Shown in pieces: positions 19,929-30,065 of a DNA stretch of 64,000 bases (the stretch's first letter is position 1; each line of letters starts with the position of its first letter). The notes beneath the pieces are model-generated. The model searched no databases. It was not told the origin of the DNA and was given only the letters and a program-made list of their open reading frames with translations. Both the position numbers and the translations under genes were made by a program. The stretch is from Cytobacillus dafuensis. GTDB taxonomy: Bacteria; Bacillota; Bacilli; Bacillales; Cytobacillaceae. The stretch lies in NCBI RefSeq assembly GCF_007995155.1, contig NZ_CP042593.1, forward strand, positions 3,142,001 to 3,206,000. Direction: 5' to 3'.

Positions 19929-20990
19929 TTATTTATGAATTTTTCTCTGACTAAATCCTTTTGTATCAATACTTCTTTCATTTAGCCAATGATGTGTATG
20001 ACCGGAAATAATAATAGGAGTTTTCTGAAGGTCTTCAATCGATTCTGCACCAAGGGCTGTCATCATAATCGCCAATTCTGTATGCATAGCTTGGATAGTC
20101 TCAATTAATGATTCAATTCCATGATTCATTAAGATTTTCAGAAAATACCCTGCTATTCCTACAGCATCTGCACCTAATGCAATCGACTTCGCAATATCAA
20201 GACTAGTTTGAATGCCGCCAGACCCTAATATAGATAAACCTTTACAGCCATTTTTTGCTTCTACAATTGAAATAGACGTTGGAATGCCCCACTCATTAAA
20301 AAACGGTAAATCCCTTTCTCGTCTTTCATTTTCAATTTGAGCAAAATTTGTTCCCCCAAATCCACCAACATCGACTGCGGAAACGCCGACTGATTCAAGT
20401 TGAGAAACCGTTTCTTTATTCATTCCGAAGCCAACTTCCTTCACAATTATGGGGACATCGGTTTTTCTAACGATATCCTCAATACGGTAAAGGGCTGAAC
20501 GGAAATCTCGATCACCCTCTGGCATTGTCAGTTCTTGTACGACATTTAAGTGTATTTGCAGTGCATTTGCTTCAATCATATCAATTGCACCCTTTGCTTG
20601 ATCGACTGTCGCCTCACTACCTAAATTTCCGATTATGATGCCATTTGGGTTTTCTTTACGCACTACCTGGTATGTTTCTTTTTCTGATGGGTCTTTTAGT
20701 GCAGACATTTGGGAACCTACTGAAATAGCTAAATCTAGCTCTTTCGCAGCTAACGCAAGATCGCGATTTAATTGTAATGTCTTTTCCCCCCCACCACCTG
20801 TCATACCATTGATAAAAATTGGCGAACTTAAGTGAAGTTCGCCAATTTTTGTACATAAATTTGCCTTTTTTAATGCCGTATTAGGTAAACTTTGGTGGAT
20901 AAATGTAATATCCTCAAAACCTGCAAGCCGTTTTTGGCCTGTTGTGAGTGCTAATTGTATATGATCCCATTTTCGTTTTGATCTAGACAC
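19929..20990 (-). CDS. fni: Type 2 isopentenyl-diphosphate delta-isomerase
   Basis: FMN-dependent interconversion of IPP and DMAPP. The protein has [31 protein letters not shown] and VGGFGGTNF, the type 2 signatures for FMN and substrate binding. The GTG at 20990 gives 353 residues, aligns with the family's MSRxxRKxxHI start and has GGTG upstream; the ATG at 21002, overlapping the ypfD stop, lacks a ribosome site but cannot be excluded. It supplies precursors also used by HepS/HepT. Confidence 0.93.
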   Translation of the reverse strand: MSRSKRKWDHIQLALTTGQKRLAGFEDITFIHQSLPNTALKKANLCTKIGELHLSSPIFINGMTGGGGEKTLQLNRDLALAAKELDLAISVGSQMSALKDPSEKETYQVVRKENPNGIIIGNLGSEATVDQAKGAIDMIEANALQIHLNVVQELTMPEGDRDFRSALYRIEDIVRKTDVPIIVKEVGFGMNKETVSQLESVGVSAVDVGGFGGTNFAQIENERRERDLPFFNEWGIPTSISIVEAKNGCKGLSILGSGGIQTSLDIAKSIALGADAVGIAGYFLKILMNHGIESLIETIQAMHTELAIMMTALGAESIEDLQKTPIIISGHTHHWLNERSIDTKGFSQRKIHK

Positions 20991-21001
20991 AATAATCACC
21001 A

Positions 21002-22141
21002 TTATTTTTTTAAATTCTTTAACTGATCACCAATCACTTCACCAAGCTGAAATCCTTTTGATTCCTCTGGCAGCTCATAATCAGTTACAAACTCATTCTC
21101 TCTTTCTTGGAGCTCTTTTATACTAAGAGATAGACGCTGGTCTTGCTCATTTACATCTAGTACCTTTACTTCAACTTCTTGACCTTCATTTAATACTTCA
21201 TGAGGTGTAGCTATATGCTTATGAGAAATTTGGGAAATATGAACAAGTCCTTCTACTCCCGGGAATAACTCAATGAAAGCACCATAGGATACAAGCCTTT
21301 TTACTACACCACTAAGCGTACTGCCCTTAGGAGCTTTTTCGGAAATATTAGTCCATGGTCCAGGAAGTGTTTCTTTAATGGATAATGAGATTCTTTCATT
21401 CGTACGATCTACACTTAAAATCTTTACTTGAACTTTTTGACCTTCTTGTACAACATCTGAAGGTTTGTCAATATGTTCATGGGACAGTTGTGATATATGA
21501 ACAAGCCCATCGATTCCACCGATATCTACAAAAGCACCAAAATCAGATATTCTCTGTACAGTTCCTTCAACTACCTGACCTGCTTCTAGCGATTCTAATA
21601 ATTGATTCTTTTGCTTTCCTTTTTCTTCTTCAACAACTGCACGATGAGAAAGAATTAAGCGGTTTTTCTCTTTTTCTAGCTCAACAATTTTGAAGGCCAT
21701 TGTTTTGCCTTTATAATCAGAAAAATCCTCTACAAAGAATGCTTCTACAAGTGATGCAGGTACAAATCCGCGTACACCTAGATCAACAACTAATCCACCT
21801 TTAACTACATCCTTAATTTCTGCATTAAACGATTCACCATTTTTAAATTTTTCTTCAAGATTTGCCCACGATTTCTCAGCGTCTACTTTTCGTTTTGATA
21901 ATATTAAGGCTTCCTCTTCAACTTTAAGAACTTCAAGCTCAAGCTGATCTCCTTCTGAAACTACATCACTTGCTTTTTCAACATGAAGGCTAGATAATTC
22001 ACTAATAGGAATAATACCATCAAGCTTACAATCATTAATATTGATAATGACTTGCTTTTCCTCAACCTTTGTAACTTGCCCAGATACCTTATCCCCAACT
22101 TCGAAATTTTTCACTTCTACTAGATTCATCTCTTCAGTCAT
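21002..22141 (-). CDS. ypfD: S1-domain RNA-binding protein (YpfD, ribosomal protein S1 homologue)
   Basis: 379 residues with four S1 domains, starting near residues 14, 100, 185 and 270; the third and fourth have the clear [20 protein letters not shown] and [21 protein letters not shown] cores. Bacillus S1 homologues are shorter than the six-domain enteric S1 and non-essential. The ATG at 22141 has AGGAGG seven bases upstream. It belongs to the cmk-plsC-ypfD group. Confidence 0.93.
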   Translation of the reverse strand: MTEEMNLVEVKNFEVGDKVSGQVTKVEEKQVIININDCKLDGIIPISELSSLHVEKASDVVSEGDQLELEVLKVEEEALILSKRKVDAEKSWANLEEKFKNGESFNAEIKDVVKGGLVVDLGVRGFVPASLVEAFFVEDFSDYKGKTMAFKIVELEKEKNRLILSHRAVVEEEKGKQKNQLLESLEAGQVVEGTVQRISDFGAFVDIGGIDGLVHISQLSHEHIDKPSDVVQEGQKVQVKILSVDRTNERISLSIKETLPGPWTNISEKAPKGSTLSGVVKRLVSYGAFIELFPGVEGLVHISQISHKHIATPHEVLNEGQEVEVKVLDVNEQDQRLSLSIKELQERENEFVTDYELPEESKGFQLGEVIGDQLKNLKK

Positions 22142-22310
22142 ATGTATTCCTCCTTATTTGAAATGCAAAAGCGTCTTCGGAACAATTAGATTGCTCTTCC
22201 CGATGACCACTCATTGTAGCTTTCCTTTGAGGCAAGACAGCTATCTAATTATTATAAAATTCCTTTTTATTAACTTCTTACAAACCACTTCTTTTGTCAA
22301 GCAAGAAGGT

Positions 22311-22892
22311 TTAACGATTTTCATTTATGAGTTTACGGATTTCTTCCATGATTAATTCAGTTATCTCCTCAGCAGAAGCTTTCTTTTCGCGAAGTTCTTG
22401 TATGTCTATTGGTTTTCCATATATGACTTTTAATCTTTTAAAAGCCTTATAAGGGCCTATTATCGCACAAGGTACAACCGCTGCATCTGAACGTAGGGCA
22501 AAAAAGCCCACACCTGCCAGCCCTTTCGTCAATTCCCCTGTTTTACTCCTTGTCCCTTCAGGAAAAATCCCTAAAACATGGCCTTCTTTTAAAATTGCCA
22601 GCCCTTTTCTCAATGCTTCACGATCACTCATGCCCCTTTTAACAGGAAAAGCATTTAGATTACTAACTATTTTTCCTAATAAAGGAACGTTAAAAAGCTC
22701 TTCCTTTGCCATGAAGTGAACAGGGCGTGGTGCGTTAATCCCAACAACCGGAGGATCAAAATTATGAATATGGTTGGAGCACAGCAGTACTCCGCCTTCT
22801 TTTGGAAAATGTTCTCTTCCAATAACTTCAAAACGATATACTGGTTTTAATATTCCTAGAACAACTGATTTGACAAATGAATAAAACGTCAA
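22311..22892 (-). CDS. plsC: 1-acyl-sn-glycerol-3-phosphate acyltransferase
   Basis: Acylates lysophosphatidic acid at position 2 to give phosphatidate at the inner membrane face. The acyltransferase HX4D box is at H41-D46 (NHIHNFD), and FPEGTRSKTG at 110-119 is the substrate-binding motif. It has 193 residues with an N-terminal hydrophobic helix. It starts 2 bp after cmk, so the two are cotranscribed. Confidence 0.92.
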   Translation of the reverse strand: MTFYSFVKSVVLGILKPVYRFEVIGREHFPKEGGVLLCSNHIHNFDPPVVGINAPRPVHFMAKEELFNVPLLGKIVSNLNAFPVKRGMSDREALRKGLAILKEGHVLGIFPEGTRSKTGELTKGLAGVGFFALRSDAAVVPCAIIGPYKAFKRLKVIYGKPIDIQELREKKASAEEITELIMEEIRKLINENR

Positions 22893-22894
22893 TA

Positions 22895-23569
22895 TTATCC
22901 GATCCTTTCATGGGCAAGCACCATAATTCTCTCAACAACTTGTTCGATCGATAAAGCTGTCGTATCAATTTCAACAGCATCCGCTGCTTTTTTTAATGGT
23001 GCGACTTCCCGTTCTGAATCTAATTTATCCCTCAGTGAGATTTCTTCTTTTAATTTCGCCAAATCGGAAGGAAATCCCTTTTGAATATTTTCATTATGTC
23101 TGCGAATTGCTCGTTCATCCACGGAAGCCAATAGAAAAACCTTCACTTCTGCATCCGGAAGGACATGTGTTCCTATATCTCTTCCATCCATTACTACTCC
23201 GCCATTCACAGCAAAGCTTTTTTGCCTTTCAACCATCTCTTCTCTTACTAATTTATGTTTTGCCACAATGGATACGGTATTCGTTACTTCACGAGTCCTA
23301 ATTTCTTCCGATACATTTTCTCCATCAAGGAAAATTAACTGACCTTGATCACCAGGAAGTAACGTGATTGTTGTTTCATTTAATATATTTATCAATTCAT
23401 CTTCATTTTCTAAGCTTATTTGTTTTTTTAACGCTTTATACGTTAGTGCCCGATACATTGCGCCAGTATCTATATAAATATACGAAAGTTTTTCGGCTAC
23501 AAATTTTGCTACGGTGCTTTTTCCTGCAGCTGCAGGACCATCGATTGCTATTGAAATCTTCTTGTTCAT
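22895..23569 (-). CDS. cmk: Cytidylate kinase
   Basis: Phosphorylates CMP and dCMP with ATP. The P-loop GPAAAGKST is at 11-19; [14 protein letters not shown] at about 35-48 and [12 protein letters not shown] near 128 are CMP-kinase signatures. The 224-residue length is normal. The cmk-plsC-ypfD order links nucleotide precursors for CDP-lipids with phosphatidate synthesis. Confidence 0.96.
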   Translation of the reverse strand: MNKKISIAIDGPAAAGKSTVAKFVAEKLSYIYIDTGAMYRALTYKALKKQISLENEDELINILNETTITLLPGDQGQLIFLDGENVSEEIRTREVTNTVSIVAKHKLVREEMVERQKSFAVNGGVVMDGRDIGTHVLPDAEVKVFLLASVDERAIRRHNENIQKGFPSDLAKLKEEISLRDKLDSEREVAPLKKAADAVEIDTTALSIEQVVERIMVLAHERIG

Positions 23570-23652
23570 AGTGCCTCCTGAAAATGTTTCTTGTCTACTT
23601 TATTTTAACATATGATTACATAAATAACCGTATTAAACTATGCTTGTATAAT

Positions 23653-23684
23653 CAAAAAAAAGCGGGCTCAGCCCGCTTAAAAAT
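23653..23684 (-). terminator. ypfB terminator
   Basis: AAGCGGGC-TCA-GCCCGCTT with eight T residues on minus, immediately after the ypfB stop. Confidence 0.88.
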
Positions 23685-23863
23685 TATTTACCCCTAAATG
23701 TTTCCAGAAATTCTGTGAAATTATTATCAGTTACCCCTTCGTATTGGGTAAGCTGTTTCAGTTCAGGGAAAATATTCAATTTATGAAAAAATAATTGCGT
23801 AATGATCAAAAATAAAAATTGAATCATAATTATTTTAATAATAATTCTTTCTATTGCCTTCAT
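23684..23863 (-). CDS. ypfB: YpfB-like small membrane protein (DUF5359 type)
   Basis: A 59-residue ORF found by reading the 23570-23926 gap. It starts MKAIERIIIKIIMIQ, has one hydrophobic helix (about 7-26), and a short external tail with LKQLTQYEGV and ETFRGK. GGAG lies nine bases before the ATG and a strong terminator follows the stop. Position between ypfA and cmk equals B. subtilis ypfB. Function unknown. Confidence 0.75.
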   Translation of the reverse strand: MKAIERIIIKIIMIQFLFLIITQLFFHKLNIFPELKQLTQYEGVTDNNFTEFLETFRGK

Positions 23864-23926
23864 AATAAATCGCTCCGCATTTTTTATTCCTATTTTGGGT
23901 GCGAACTTGAATTATTATACCTCACT

Positions 23927-24589
23927 TTATATTTCTAATCCTTTTTTCCTATAAGCGAGCTGTCGGTCAAAACAGAAACGGAGTAAAATTTGTCTATCTA
24001 TCGATGAAATATCAATAAATTGTATAGAAATAATAGACTTTGATTCATTGATTTCCAATATTCTTATGATTTTGCTTTTCAATTTCAAATAATGGACCTC
24101 TCCATTTTGCATCGGCAAAACAAACCAATTATCAGTCATCATATTGGGCGAAAAATTTCTTTTATTATCACTAATAATAGCTGCCCCTCCAGCACTTATA
24201 TCTTCAGTAACAGTTACAAATGGAGTAAATTCTCCTTTTTCAAGTGCATGAACTGCAACATCTACAGCTGTTTCAACACGAACAAATTCCCGACGTTGAA
24301 TCCTCACAAGCTCATCTGGGCCAGGATATGATATGATGATCATCGGAATATTTAATTTTATTCTTCTTAACACTTCACATTCAAATAGGAAAACAGATCC
24401 GTCTTCCGAAACAAAACTTGCCTTAAATTGAGCTCCATCCATTAGAAATACGGTTCTGCCCGTCTCCATATTAATTGGATAGTCAATATACAGGTTATTA
24501 TCTTTTTTTTCAACAATTTTACATTTATATTTTTCAATTTTATCAGAAAATCTAGGCTCTAAAACAAGCACATCACCAATTTTAACCAT
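23927..24589 (-). CDS. ypfA: PilZ-domain c-di-GMP receptor, flagellar brake YpfA/MotI
   Basis: Binds cyclic di-GMP and, in B. subtilis, disengages the flagellar stator MotA. An N-terminal YcgR-like beta-barrel (about 1-95) is followed by a PilZ domain with the RIQRREFVR arginine motif and DISAGG, the two c-di-GMP contacts. The start is unclear: ATG at 24589 matches family N-termini (VKIGDVLVLEP) but its AAAGGAA is 12 bases away; ATG at 24613 adds eight residues and has no ribosome site. Confidence 0.88.
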   Translation of the reverse strand: MVKIGDVLVLEPRFSDKIEKYKCKIVEKKDNNLYIDYPINMETGRTVFLMDGAQFKASFVSEDGSVFLFECEVLRRIKLNIPMIIISYPGPDELVRIQRREFVRVETAVDVAVHALEKGEFTPFVTVTEDISAGGAAIISDNKRNFSPNMMTDNWFVLPMQNGEVHYLKLKSKIIRILEINESKSIISIQFIDISSIDRQILLRFCFDRQLAYRKKGLEI

Positions 24590-24727
24590 TTGGACCACAC
24601 TTTCCTTTTTCATAACAATAGAAAAATATCAAAATCCATTACCTTCAAAGGATAATCTTGTCATTTAATTATGACATTTATCATGGTGTTTGTACATGAT
24701 CATTTTTATTTTCAAATGGGAGAATAA

Positions 24728-24756
24728 TAAAAGGGAAAAGCTATAAAACTTTTCCC
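24728..24756 (-). terminator. sleB-ypeB terminator
   Basis: GGGAAAAG and CTTTTCCC stem followed on minus by TTTTATTATT, touching the ypeB stop. Confidence 0.75.
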
Positions 24757-26105
24757 TAAACAACATTCTCAAAAATTGGTTCTGCATTTTCAAGCTTTTC
24801 CACTTTTTCTTCATGTCCATTATCTGAATTAATAAAAATTCGATACGTATCCTCTCCAAGAGTACCAAGAAACTCATAGCAAAGGACCTCTTGATTAATA
24901 TCATTCTGAATTATCGCTAACCCTTCTTCCATAATTTTCACTTGAGGATTAATTTTAGTTCTTGCATCTTCAATTGAAATAACCGGTTTTGGAATATTTC
25001 TTTTATGGTTAGATTTTAAATATTCCCCTGCAGAAAACCCAACAATATTCCCATTATCCAGCGCAATCTTAACATTAATTGAATCAGGGTATATCCTTAT
25101 ATCATTTTGTTTTGAAACAAACGTAAACACACCTGTATGATTATATTGTGCACTTTCGAAAAGGTCTAAATCTTTAAATCCATTTTCTTTTAAGAAGGAT
25201 ACTGCTTTAATACTAGCCTCATTTAAACTAATTGTTTGTTTTTTAATATCCCTGTCTAAAATAAACCAAATTGGATAGCCGCCTATTTTTGTAATATCCA
25301 TACTAGCTTCCTGTTTTGTTTTTTTATCTTGGACTGTGACACTATAAAATCCGTAAGCTGATCCTTTTCCATTTTCTGTTACGTTAATGTTTACATTATT
25401 CCCGAATCCAGCATATTTTTTTGCTTCTTGTACTGCTTCATTTTCTGTTATTTCTTTACCCTTTAAGTTTTGGAAGTTTTGATCTTTTTTTTCGAGACTT
25501 ACCGTAGTAGGGCCAAGATCTGTCTCCCCATATCCTTCAACCGTTTTTTCAACTGTTTTAAAACCATCAATGATCGTATTGTCAGCAGTTTCTTTCCCCG
25601 TTGCAAGCGCCATTTCTACATCCATCCAACGGAGATTATTTTTTAATACTAAATGCTGAACCTTACGTAATTCATTTTGTATTTCTGCTGAATTTGAGTA
25701 TAATTTCTTTAAGTTTTGATATTCCTTATCCGTTAATGGTTCTTTATCTAGATCTCTTACTGCTGTTCGATAACTAAAATCTCCGATATTAGAAAGGAAC
25801 TCCTCTGTTTTATTAAAAGGCAGCAAGGTGAGCGGGAGCTGTCCAACATCTGAATGTGCCTCCGAAGTAAGCCTCCAAACATCAGCCAGTGCAGGTGATA
25901 ATGATTTTCTAGAATTCATTGCCAATGTCGTTCCGATTTTGTCATGTAATAAATCTATTTTATTGGTAAGGCCATGAAATGCCCTCTGATAATTATTTTC
26001 CGCATTAATGAGGATCGCATTTTTCTCACGATGCTCTTGGTAACCCCAAAATGCAGTACCTGCTACTCCTAAAGTAAGTACACCTATTAATATTCCTCTA
26101 AGCAA
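24756..26105 (-). CDS. ypeB: Spore germination protein YpeB
   Basis: Partner protein that stabilises and localises SleB in the spore inner membrane/cortex. It has 449 residues: one N-terminal transmembrane helix (about 4-19), a helical N-terminal domain, then C-terminal PepSY-type repeats (around 215-285, 305-375, 385-445). It lies 14 bp after sleB on the same transcript, the usual bicistronic arrangement. Confidence 0.94.
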   Translation of the reverse strand: MLRGILIGVLTLGVAGTAFWGYQEHREKNAILINAENNYQRAFHGLTNKIDLLHDKIGTTLAMNSRKSLSPALADVWRLTSEAHSDVGQLPLTLLPFNKTEEFLSNIGDFSYRTAVRDLDKEPLTDKEYQNLKKLYSNSAEIQNELRKVQHLVLKNNLRWMDVEMALATGKETADNTIIDGFKTVEKTVEGYGETDLGPTTVSLEKKDQNFQNLKGKEITENEAVQEAKKYAGFGNNVNINVTENGKGSAYGFYSVTVQDKKTKQEASMDITKIGGYPIWFILDRDIKKQTISLNEASIKAVSFLKENGFKDLDLFESAQYNHTGVFTFVSKQNDIRIYPDSINVKIALDNGNIVGFSAGEYLKSNHKRNIPKPVISIEDARTKINPQVKIMEEGLAIIQNDINQEVLCYEFLGTLGEDTYRIFINSDNGHEEKVEKLENAEPIFENVV

Positions 26106-26119
26106 TATTCCTCACCTCT

Positions 26120-26950
26120 CTATTTACAAAAAATATGTTTACCTATTCTTTTAATCTGTGGCCTCGACCAAATCCAAGCACTTGTCGCTGTATCTGGATT
26201 AAAGTAATATAATGCATGTCCTGTAGGGTCCCAGCCATTAATTGCATCAATGACCGCCTCTTTTGCCTTTTCGTTCGGGGTTAGCCAAATTTGCCCATCA
26301 GCGACCGCAGTAAACGCACCTGGTTCAAAAATAACTCCTGAAACTGTATTTGGGAAAGTGGCACTATTTACACGGTTCAAAATAACTGCTGCGACAGCAA
26401 CTTGACCTGTGTACGGTTCACCCCTCGCCTCACCATATACAGCATTCGCCATTAATTGGATATCATTTTGTGAAAATCCGTTAGGCACATTGGCAGCTGT
26501 TGGTTTTTGCTTCGCTGGTTTAGTCTTTTTTGCAGGTGCACCATTAGCAGATTTCTTTTGAGATTCAAGACTCGTTCCTCCGTAATGAGAAAACTTATTT
26601 CCTTTTGCAATTTGATTTTTGACAAATTGCTCATTATATTTTGATGCCTTGACAAGTTTATTTTTCGTACTAGCTCCAGCCATCCCATCAATATTTAAAC
26701 CAAATTCATATTGAAAATTTCTTAAAGCCCAGTAAGTTCCCCATCCAAAAACCCCATCAATCTTACCATTGTAAAAACCAAGATATTGGAGCCTTGATTG
26801 CAGTTCAATCACATCATCTCCAACAGCTCCTTGTTGGATCACTTGATTTGAAAAAGCTAAACCTCTTCCCTCATTGCCACTCATGGGAAGTACGATTATA
26901 CAAACAGAGATAATAAGAATTACCTTAGTAAACAACAAGTTCATTTTCAT
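26120..26950 (-). CDS. sleB: Spore cortex-lytic enzyme SleB
   Basis: Lytic transglycosylase that cuts muramic-delta-lactam cortex during germination. A signal peptide/anchor (about 5-25) leads to a peptidoglycan-binding domain (about 38-100) with VIELQSRLQYLGFYNGK. A Lys/Pro/Ala linker (128-155) follows, then the SleB catalytic domain with the catalytic glutamate E174 in VYGEARGEP. It has 276 residues, slightly shorter than B. subtilis SleB (305). GGAGG precedes the ATG at 26950. Confidence 0.95.
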   Translation of the reverse strand: MKMNLLFTKVILIISVCIIVLPMSGNEGRGLAFSNQVIQQGAVGDDVIELQSRLQYLGFYNGKIDGVFGWGTYWALRNFQYEFGLNIDGMAGASTKNKLVKASKYNEQFVKNQIAKGNKFSHYGGTSLESQKKSANGAPAKKTKPAKQKPTAANVPNGFSQNDIQLMANAVYGEARGEPYTGQVAVAAVILNRVNSATFPNTVSGVIFEPGAFTAVADGQIWLTPNEKAKEAVIDAINGWDPTGHALYYFNPDTATSAWIWSRPQIKRIGKHIFCK

Positions 26951-27032
26951 GGATAGTAACCTCCAAAGTAAATCTTTATAACATTATCTCTATATTTTGT
27001 AGTAGCTGGTTTTTTATGCAAACCTATGGAAA

Positions 27033-27072
27033 TAAAAAAACTCTTCATTCCAAATTCGAATGAAGAGTTTTT
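27033..27072 (-). terminator. prsW terminator
   Basis: AAAACTCTTCATTC and GAATGAAGAGTTTT form a perfect stem with a T run on minus (TTTTTTTATT), overlapping the prsW stop. Confidence 0.88.
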
Positions 27073-27742
27073 AGAAGTCTAGCTGATTTCTGAAATGCTG
27101 GGCACTTAATTCTCTACCTTTCTTTACTTTTCTTAATCCTAACCACCATAGGAAAGTCATAAATGGAAACATGACAAATTGCCAATTTTTTTGAGTAATT
27201 AAAATGAAATCGTAAGTACCGTGAAGAATGATAGGAAAAAGTAATGAAAGAATAATCCATTTATATTTAGAGGTTGCTGAAAATTTCCCTTTTCCTATAT
27301 AATAGCCCATGATAACTCCAAATAATGCATGACTTGATACAGGGAGAAGAGCTCGACCAATAGCATGTTCTAAACCATACGTAATAAGATAAAAAATATT
27401 TTCTAAGGTAGCAAAGCCTAATGATACAGCTGCTCCATAAACAATTCCATCATATGGTTCATCAAAATCAACATGCTGATAGATCGTATAGAATAAAATA
27501 AACCATTTAAAAAATTCCTCTAGCGTTGCTGATGAGAGAAACGCATTAATAAAACTGGACTCGATCATATTTTCAGTTTCGAGGACATGCTGAATAAACG
27601 CTATTGGGAATACAAGGAGCGCACCAAATAAAAAAGTCTTAAACACTGTATAGACCGGCTCTGAATCATATTGATCTTTTAAATAAAAATAGCTTAACAA
27701 CGCTAATCCAGGGGCAATACCCGCAGATAATATACCAAGCAT
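27071..27742 (-). CDS. prsW: Site-1 intramembrane protease PrsW
   Basis: Polytopic CPBP-related membrane protease that in B. subtilis makes the first cut in anti-sigma RsiW. The 223 residues contain E75-E76 in the EEFFKW motif and a later histidine, H138 in SSHALFG, the residues required for activity in the family. About six transmembrane helices are visible. It lies beside sleB as in B. subtilis (ypdC). No sigW/rsiW pair is in this window; its substrate is not shown here. Confidence 0.92.
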   Translation of the reverse strand: MLGILSAGIAPGLALLSYFYLKDQYDSEPVYTVFKTFLFGALLVFPIAFIQHVLETENMIESSFINAFLSSATLEEFFKWFILFYTIYQHVDFDEPYDGIVYGAAVSLGFATLENIFYLITYGLEHAIGRALLPVSSHALFGVIMGYYIGKGKFSATSKYKWIILSLLFPIILHGTYDFILITQKNWQFVMFPFMTFLWWLGLRKVKKGRELSAQHFRNQLDF

Positions 27743-27951
27743 GTACTAGCCTCTTTTCTATTTTGCAGCAATATTTCATATAAGGAAACAATAATAATTA
27801 TTACCTTCTTAATCGTAACATGATACGAGTAGAAAGAAAATCAAATTTCTATAAATAGTATAAAAAAGAGTACCATCACTCCATTGGTGCTGTTTTATTC
27901 AAAAACACACTTTTTACACTTTGGAATTTTTAGAAAGTAGAGGGAATCATA

Positions 27952-28929
27952 ATGCAAAAGAAAAAAATTCTCGTCATTCACACTGGTGGAACAATTTCGA
28001 TGAGTGAGGATGCATCTACAGGTGCTGTGAAGCCAACTGAAATCAACCCATTAACCGAAAAAACTAAAGAATTGCTGTCACTTGCTGAAATTATTATTGA
28101 AGAACCATTTCATCTTCCTTCACCTCATATTACACCTATTGAAATGTTTAAACTTAAGGAAATAATTGATTATCACTGTGGAAAAGAAGAAATTGAGGGT
28201 GTTGTCATAACACACGGGACAGATACTTTGGAAGAAACAGCTTATTTCCTTCATTTGACTATCCAAGCAGCATTACCAATTGTCGTAACAGGAGCAATGC
28301 GATCTAGCAACGAAATTGGTGCCGATGGTCTTTATAATTTAATTTCTTCAATTAGAGTTGCTTCGTGCGAAGAAGCCAAGAGCAAAGGAGTTCTTGTCGT
28401 ATTAAATGATGAGATTCATACAGCAGAAAATGTAACAAAAACACACACTAGCAATGTATCAACTTTTCAAAGTCCTCAATATGGACCGATTGGTATTGTA
28501 ACAAAAAGGGGTGTATTCTTCCACCACCTTCCAACAAATGACGAATATTACAAAATTGATAATGTTGCAAAGCGAGTTGCTTTAATGAAAGCGCATGCCG
28601 GAATGGATTCAACACTACTTTATGCTATACGTGATTTAGATTATCATGGAGTTGTTATAGAAGCGTTAGGACAGGGCAATTTACCGCCTGCAACAGTTGA
28701 AGGAATCAAAGCATTAATCGAAAAAAATATTCCTGTTGTCCTCGTTTCACGCTGCTTCAACGGAATTGCTCAAGACGTATACAGTTATGAAGGCGGAGGA
28801 AAACAATTAAAGGATTTAGGAGTCATTTTTTCAAATGGCTTAAATGGGCAAAAAGCACGAATTAAGTTACTTATTGGCTTAGCGAGTACAACTAATAATA
28901 AAGAGATTGAAGATATGTTTAACGTTTAA
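27952..28929 (+). CDS. L-asparaginase, cytoplasmic type
   Basis: Hydrolyses asparagine to aspartate and ammonia. Catalytic motifs are HTGGTISM at 10-17 (first threonine T14) and THGTDT near 87-92; LMKAHAGMD contains the conserved lysine segment. With 325 residues and no signal peptide it should be cytosolic. AGAGGGA before the ATG is the ribosome site. It is monocistronic, on plus between prsW and ypdA. It differs from the AnsA of the B. subtilis ansAB operon, and no aspartase follows. Confidence 0.9.
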   Translation: MQKKKILVIHTGGTISMSEDASTGAVKPTEINPLTEKTKELLSLAEIIIEEPFHLPSPHITPIEMFKLKEIIDYHCGKEEIEGVVITHGTDTLEETAYFLHLTIQAALPIVVTGAMRSSNEIGADGLYNLISSIRVASCEEAKSKGVLVVLNDEIHTAENVTKTHTSNVSTFQSPQYGPIGIVTKRGVFFHHLPTNDEYYKIDNVAKRVALMKAHAGMDSTLLYAIRDLDYHGVVIEALGQGNLPPATVEGIKALIEKNIPVVLVSRCFNGIAQDVYSYEGGGKQLKDLGVIFSNGLNGQKARIKLLIGLASTTNNKEIEDMFNV

Positions 28930-28948
28930 TGACTTAAATTGAGCTTAA

Positions 28949-28991
28949 GGGGCAGTCTCAAAGCCGAAAATTCGACTTATGAGACTCCCCC
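28949..28991. terminator. Long hairpin between asparaginase and ypdA (convergent)
   Basis: GGGG..GTCTCA pairs with TGAGAC..CCCC, with a second inner stem AAG.CGAA/TTCG.CTT. T runs are weak, but it sits exactly between the two convergent stops. Confidence 0.6.
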
Positions 28992-28994
28992 GTG

Positions 28995-29960
28995 TTAATT
29001 CTTGTTTTTTATTAATTCAGCTATTAACCCACCATGAAAGCGGCCATTTTCTATGAATATCTCATTTGCATTATTCCCTGCAGCAATAACACCAGCAATG
29101 AATATGCCTTCAATATTTGTTTCCATTGTTTCATTATTAAAAAATGGTCTTCCTGTCTCAGAATCAATCTTGACACCTATCGATTTCAAAAATGTATGAT
29201 CTGGATGATAGCCTGTCATGGCAAAGACAAAATCATTTTTCAACTCAAAAACCTCATTATTTTTCATATAGATGACTTTATCATCAAAAATTTCTTTTAA
29301 ATGTGCATTAAATTCCATTTTAATTACACCATTACGAATTAAGGCATCAAATTCAGGTAATATCCAAGGCTTTATACTTGGTGAATATTCGTTTCCCCGA
29401 TAAATAACTGTAACTCTTGCACCAGCCTTAACCAATTCTAACGCCGCATCAACACTTGAATTTTTACCGCCAACAACAACTACATCCTTATCAAAATATG
29501 GATGCGCTTCCTTAAAATAATGGTAAACCTTATGGGAATCTTCCCCAGGAATATTCATGTAATTAGGATGATCGTAATAACCTGTTGCAATGATGACATA
29601 GTTTGAAATATACTGACCCTTATTTGTTACAACTAAAAATTCCTTATTTTCTTGCTTGGTAACCTTTAAGACCTTTTCATAAGCATTAATATTTATGTTT
29701 TTTCTTTTTACCACTTCACGGTAATAGGATAACGCTTCATTTCGTCTTGGCTTATATTCAACAGTAATAAAAGGTATATTGCCAATTTCTAGTTTTTCAC
29801 TTGTACTAAAAAAAGTTTGGTGTGTCGGATAATGATAAATGGCATTAACTATGTTCCCCTTTTCGATAACAAGTGGTTTTAACCCGATTTCTTGAAGCGA
29901 AATCGCCGACGCTAACCCACAAGGGCCACCACCTATAATTATTGCATCTTCTCTTCTCAT
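28995..29960 (-). CDS. ypdA: YpdA-type bacillithiol disulfide reductase
   Basis: FAD- and NADPH-dependent oxidoreductase that regenerates bacillithiol from its disulfide in Firmicutes. The 321 residues open with the FAD fold IIGGGPCGLASA (8-19), a second dinucleotide motif VVGGKNSSVDAA near 160, and a C-terminal FAD contact IFIAGVIAAG. C13 in GGPCG is the family's conserved cysteine. It is adjacent to gudB, as in B. subtilis. Confidence 0.88.
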   Translation of the reverse strand: MRREDAIIIGGGPCGLASAISLQEIGLKPLVIEKGNIVNAIYHYPTHQTFFSTSEKLEIGNIPFITVEYKPRRNEALSYYREVVKRKNININAYEKVLKVTKQENKEFLVVTNKGQYISNYVIIATGYYDHPNYMNIPGEDSHKVYHYFKEAHPYFDKDVVVVGGKNSSVDAALELVKAGARVTVIYRGNEYSPSIKPWILPEFDALIRNGVIKMEFNAHLKEIFDDKVIYMKNNEVFELKNDFVFAMTGYHPDHTFLKSIGVKIDSETGRPFFNNETMETNIEGIFIAGVIAAGNNANEIFIENGRFHGGLIAELIKNKN

Positions 29961-29984
29961 TTTTCAGTGTACTCCTTTCAGAAA

Positions 29985-30062
29985 AGCGAAACTTAGAAAA
30001 GCACAAGCGCCTGCGGAACAAGGAAAGAAAAGATTGTTCCTGTGATGCTGCATGCGCTAGTC
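29985..30062 (+). repeat. Short dispersed repeat, AAGCGC-GCGGAACAA type
   Basis: CACAAGCGCCTGCGGAACAA with a downstream TTGTTCC, able to form a hairpin. Related stretches occur near 18820-18850, 22155-22200 and 54975-55010 (AAGCGC/T, CGGAACAA core). No coding potential. Confidence 0.45.
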
Positions 30063-30065
30063 AGT

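Noticed and set aside
24665..24904. 79-codon minus-strand ORF overlapping the ypeB 3' end
   Set aside because: Out-of-frame shadow of ypeB that also runs through the terminator; no ribosome site.
26993..27020. SigG-like TGCATA...CAAAATA before sleB
   Set aside because: The spacing is 15 bases, shorter than I would accept, and AT-rich matches of this quality are common here, though sleB is expected to be SigG-dependent.
27870..27899. AGTACCA/TGGTGCT hairpin with TTTTATT before the asparaginase gene considered as an attenuator
   Set aside because: Only seven pairs including a wobble, and no conserved aptamer or repressor site around it.
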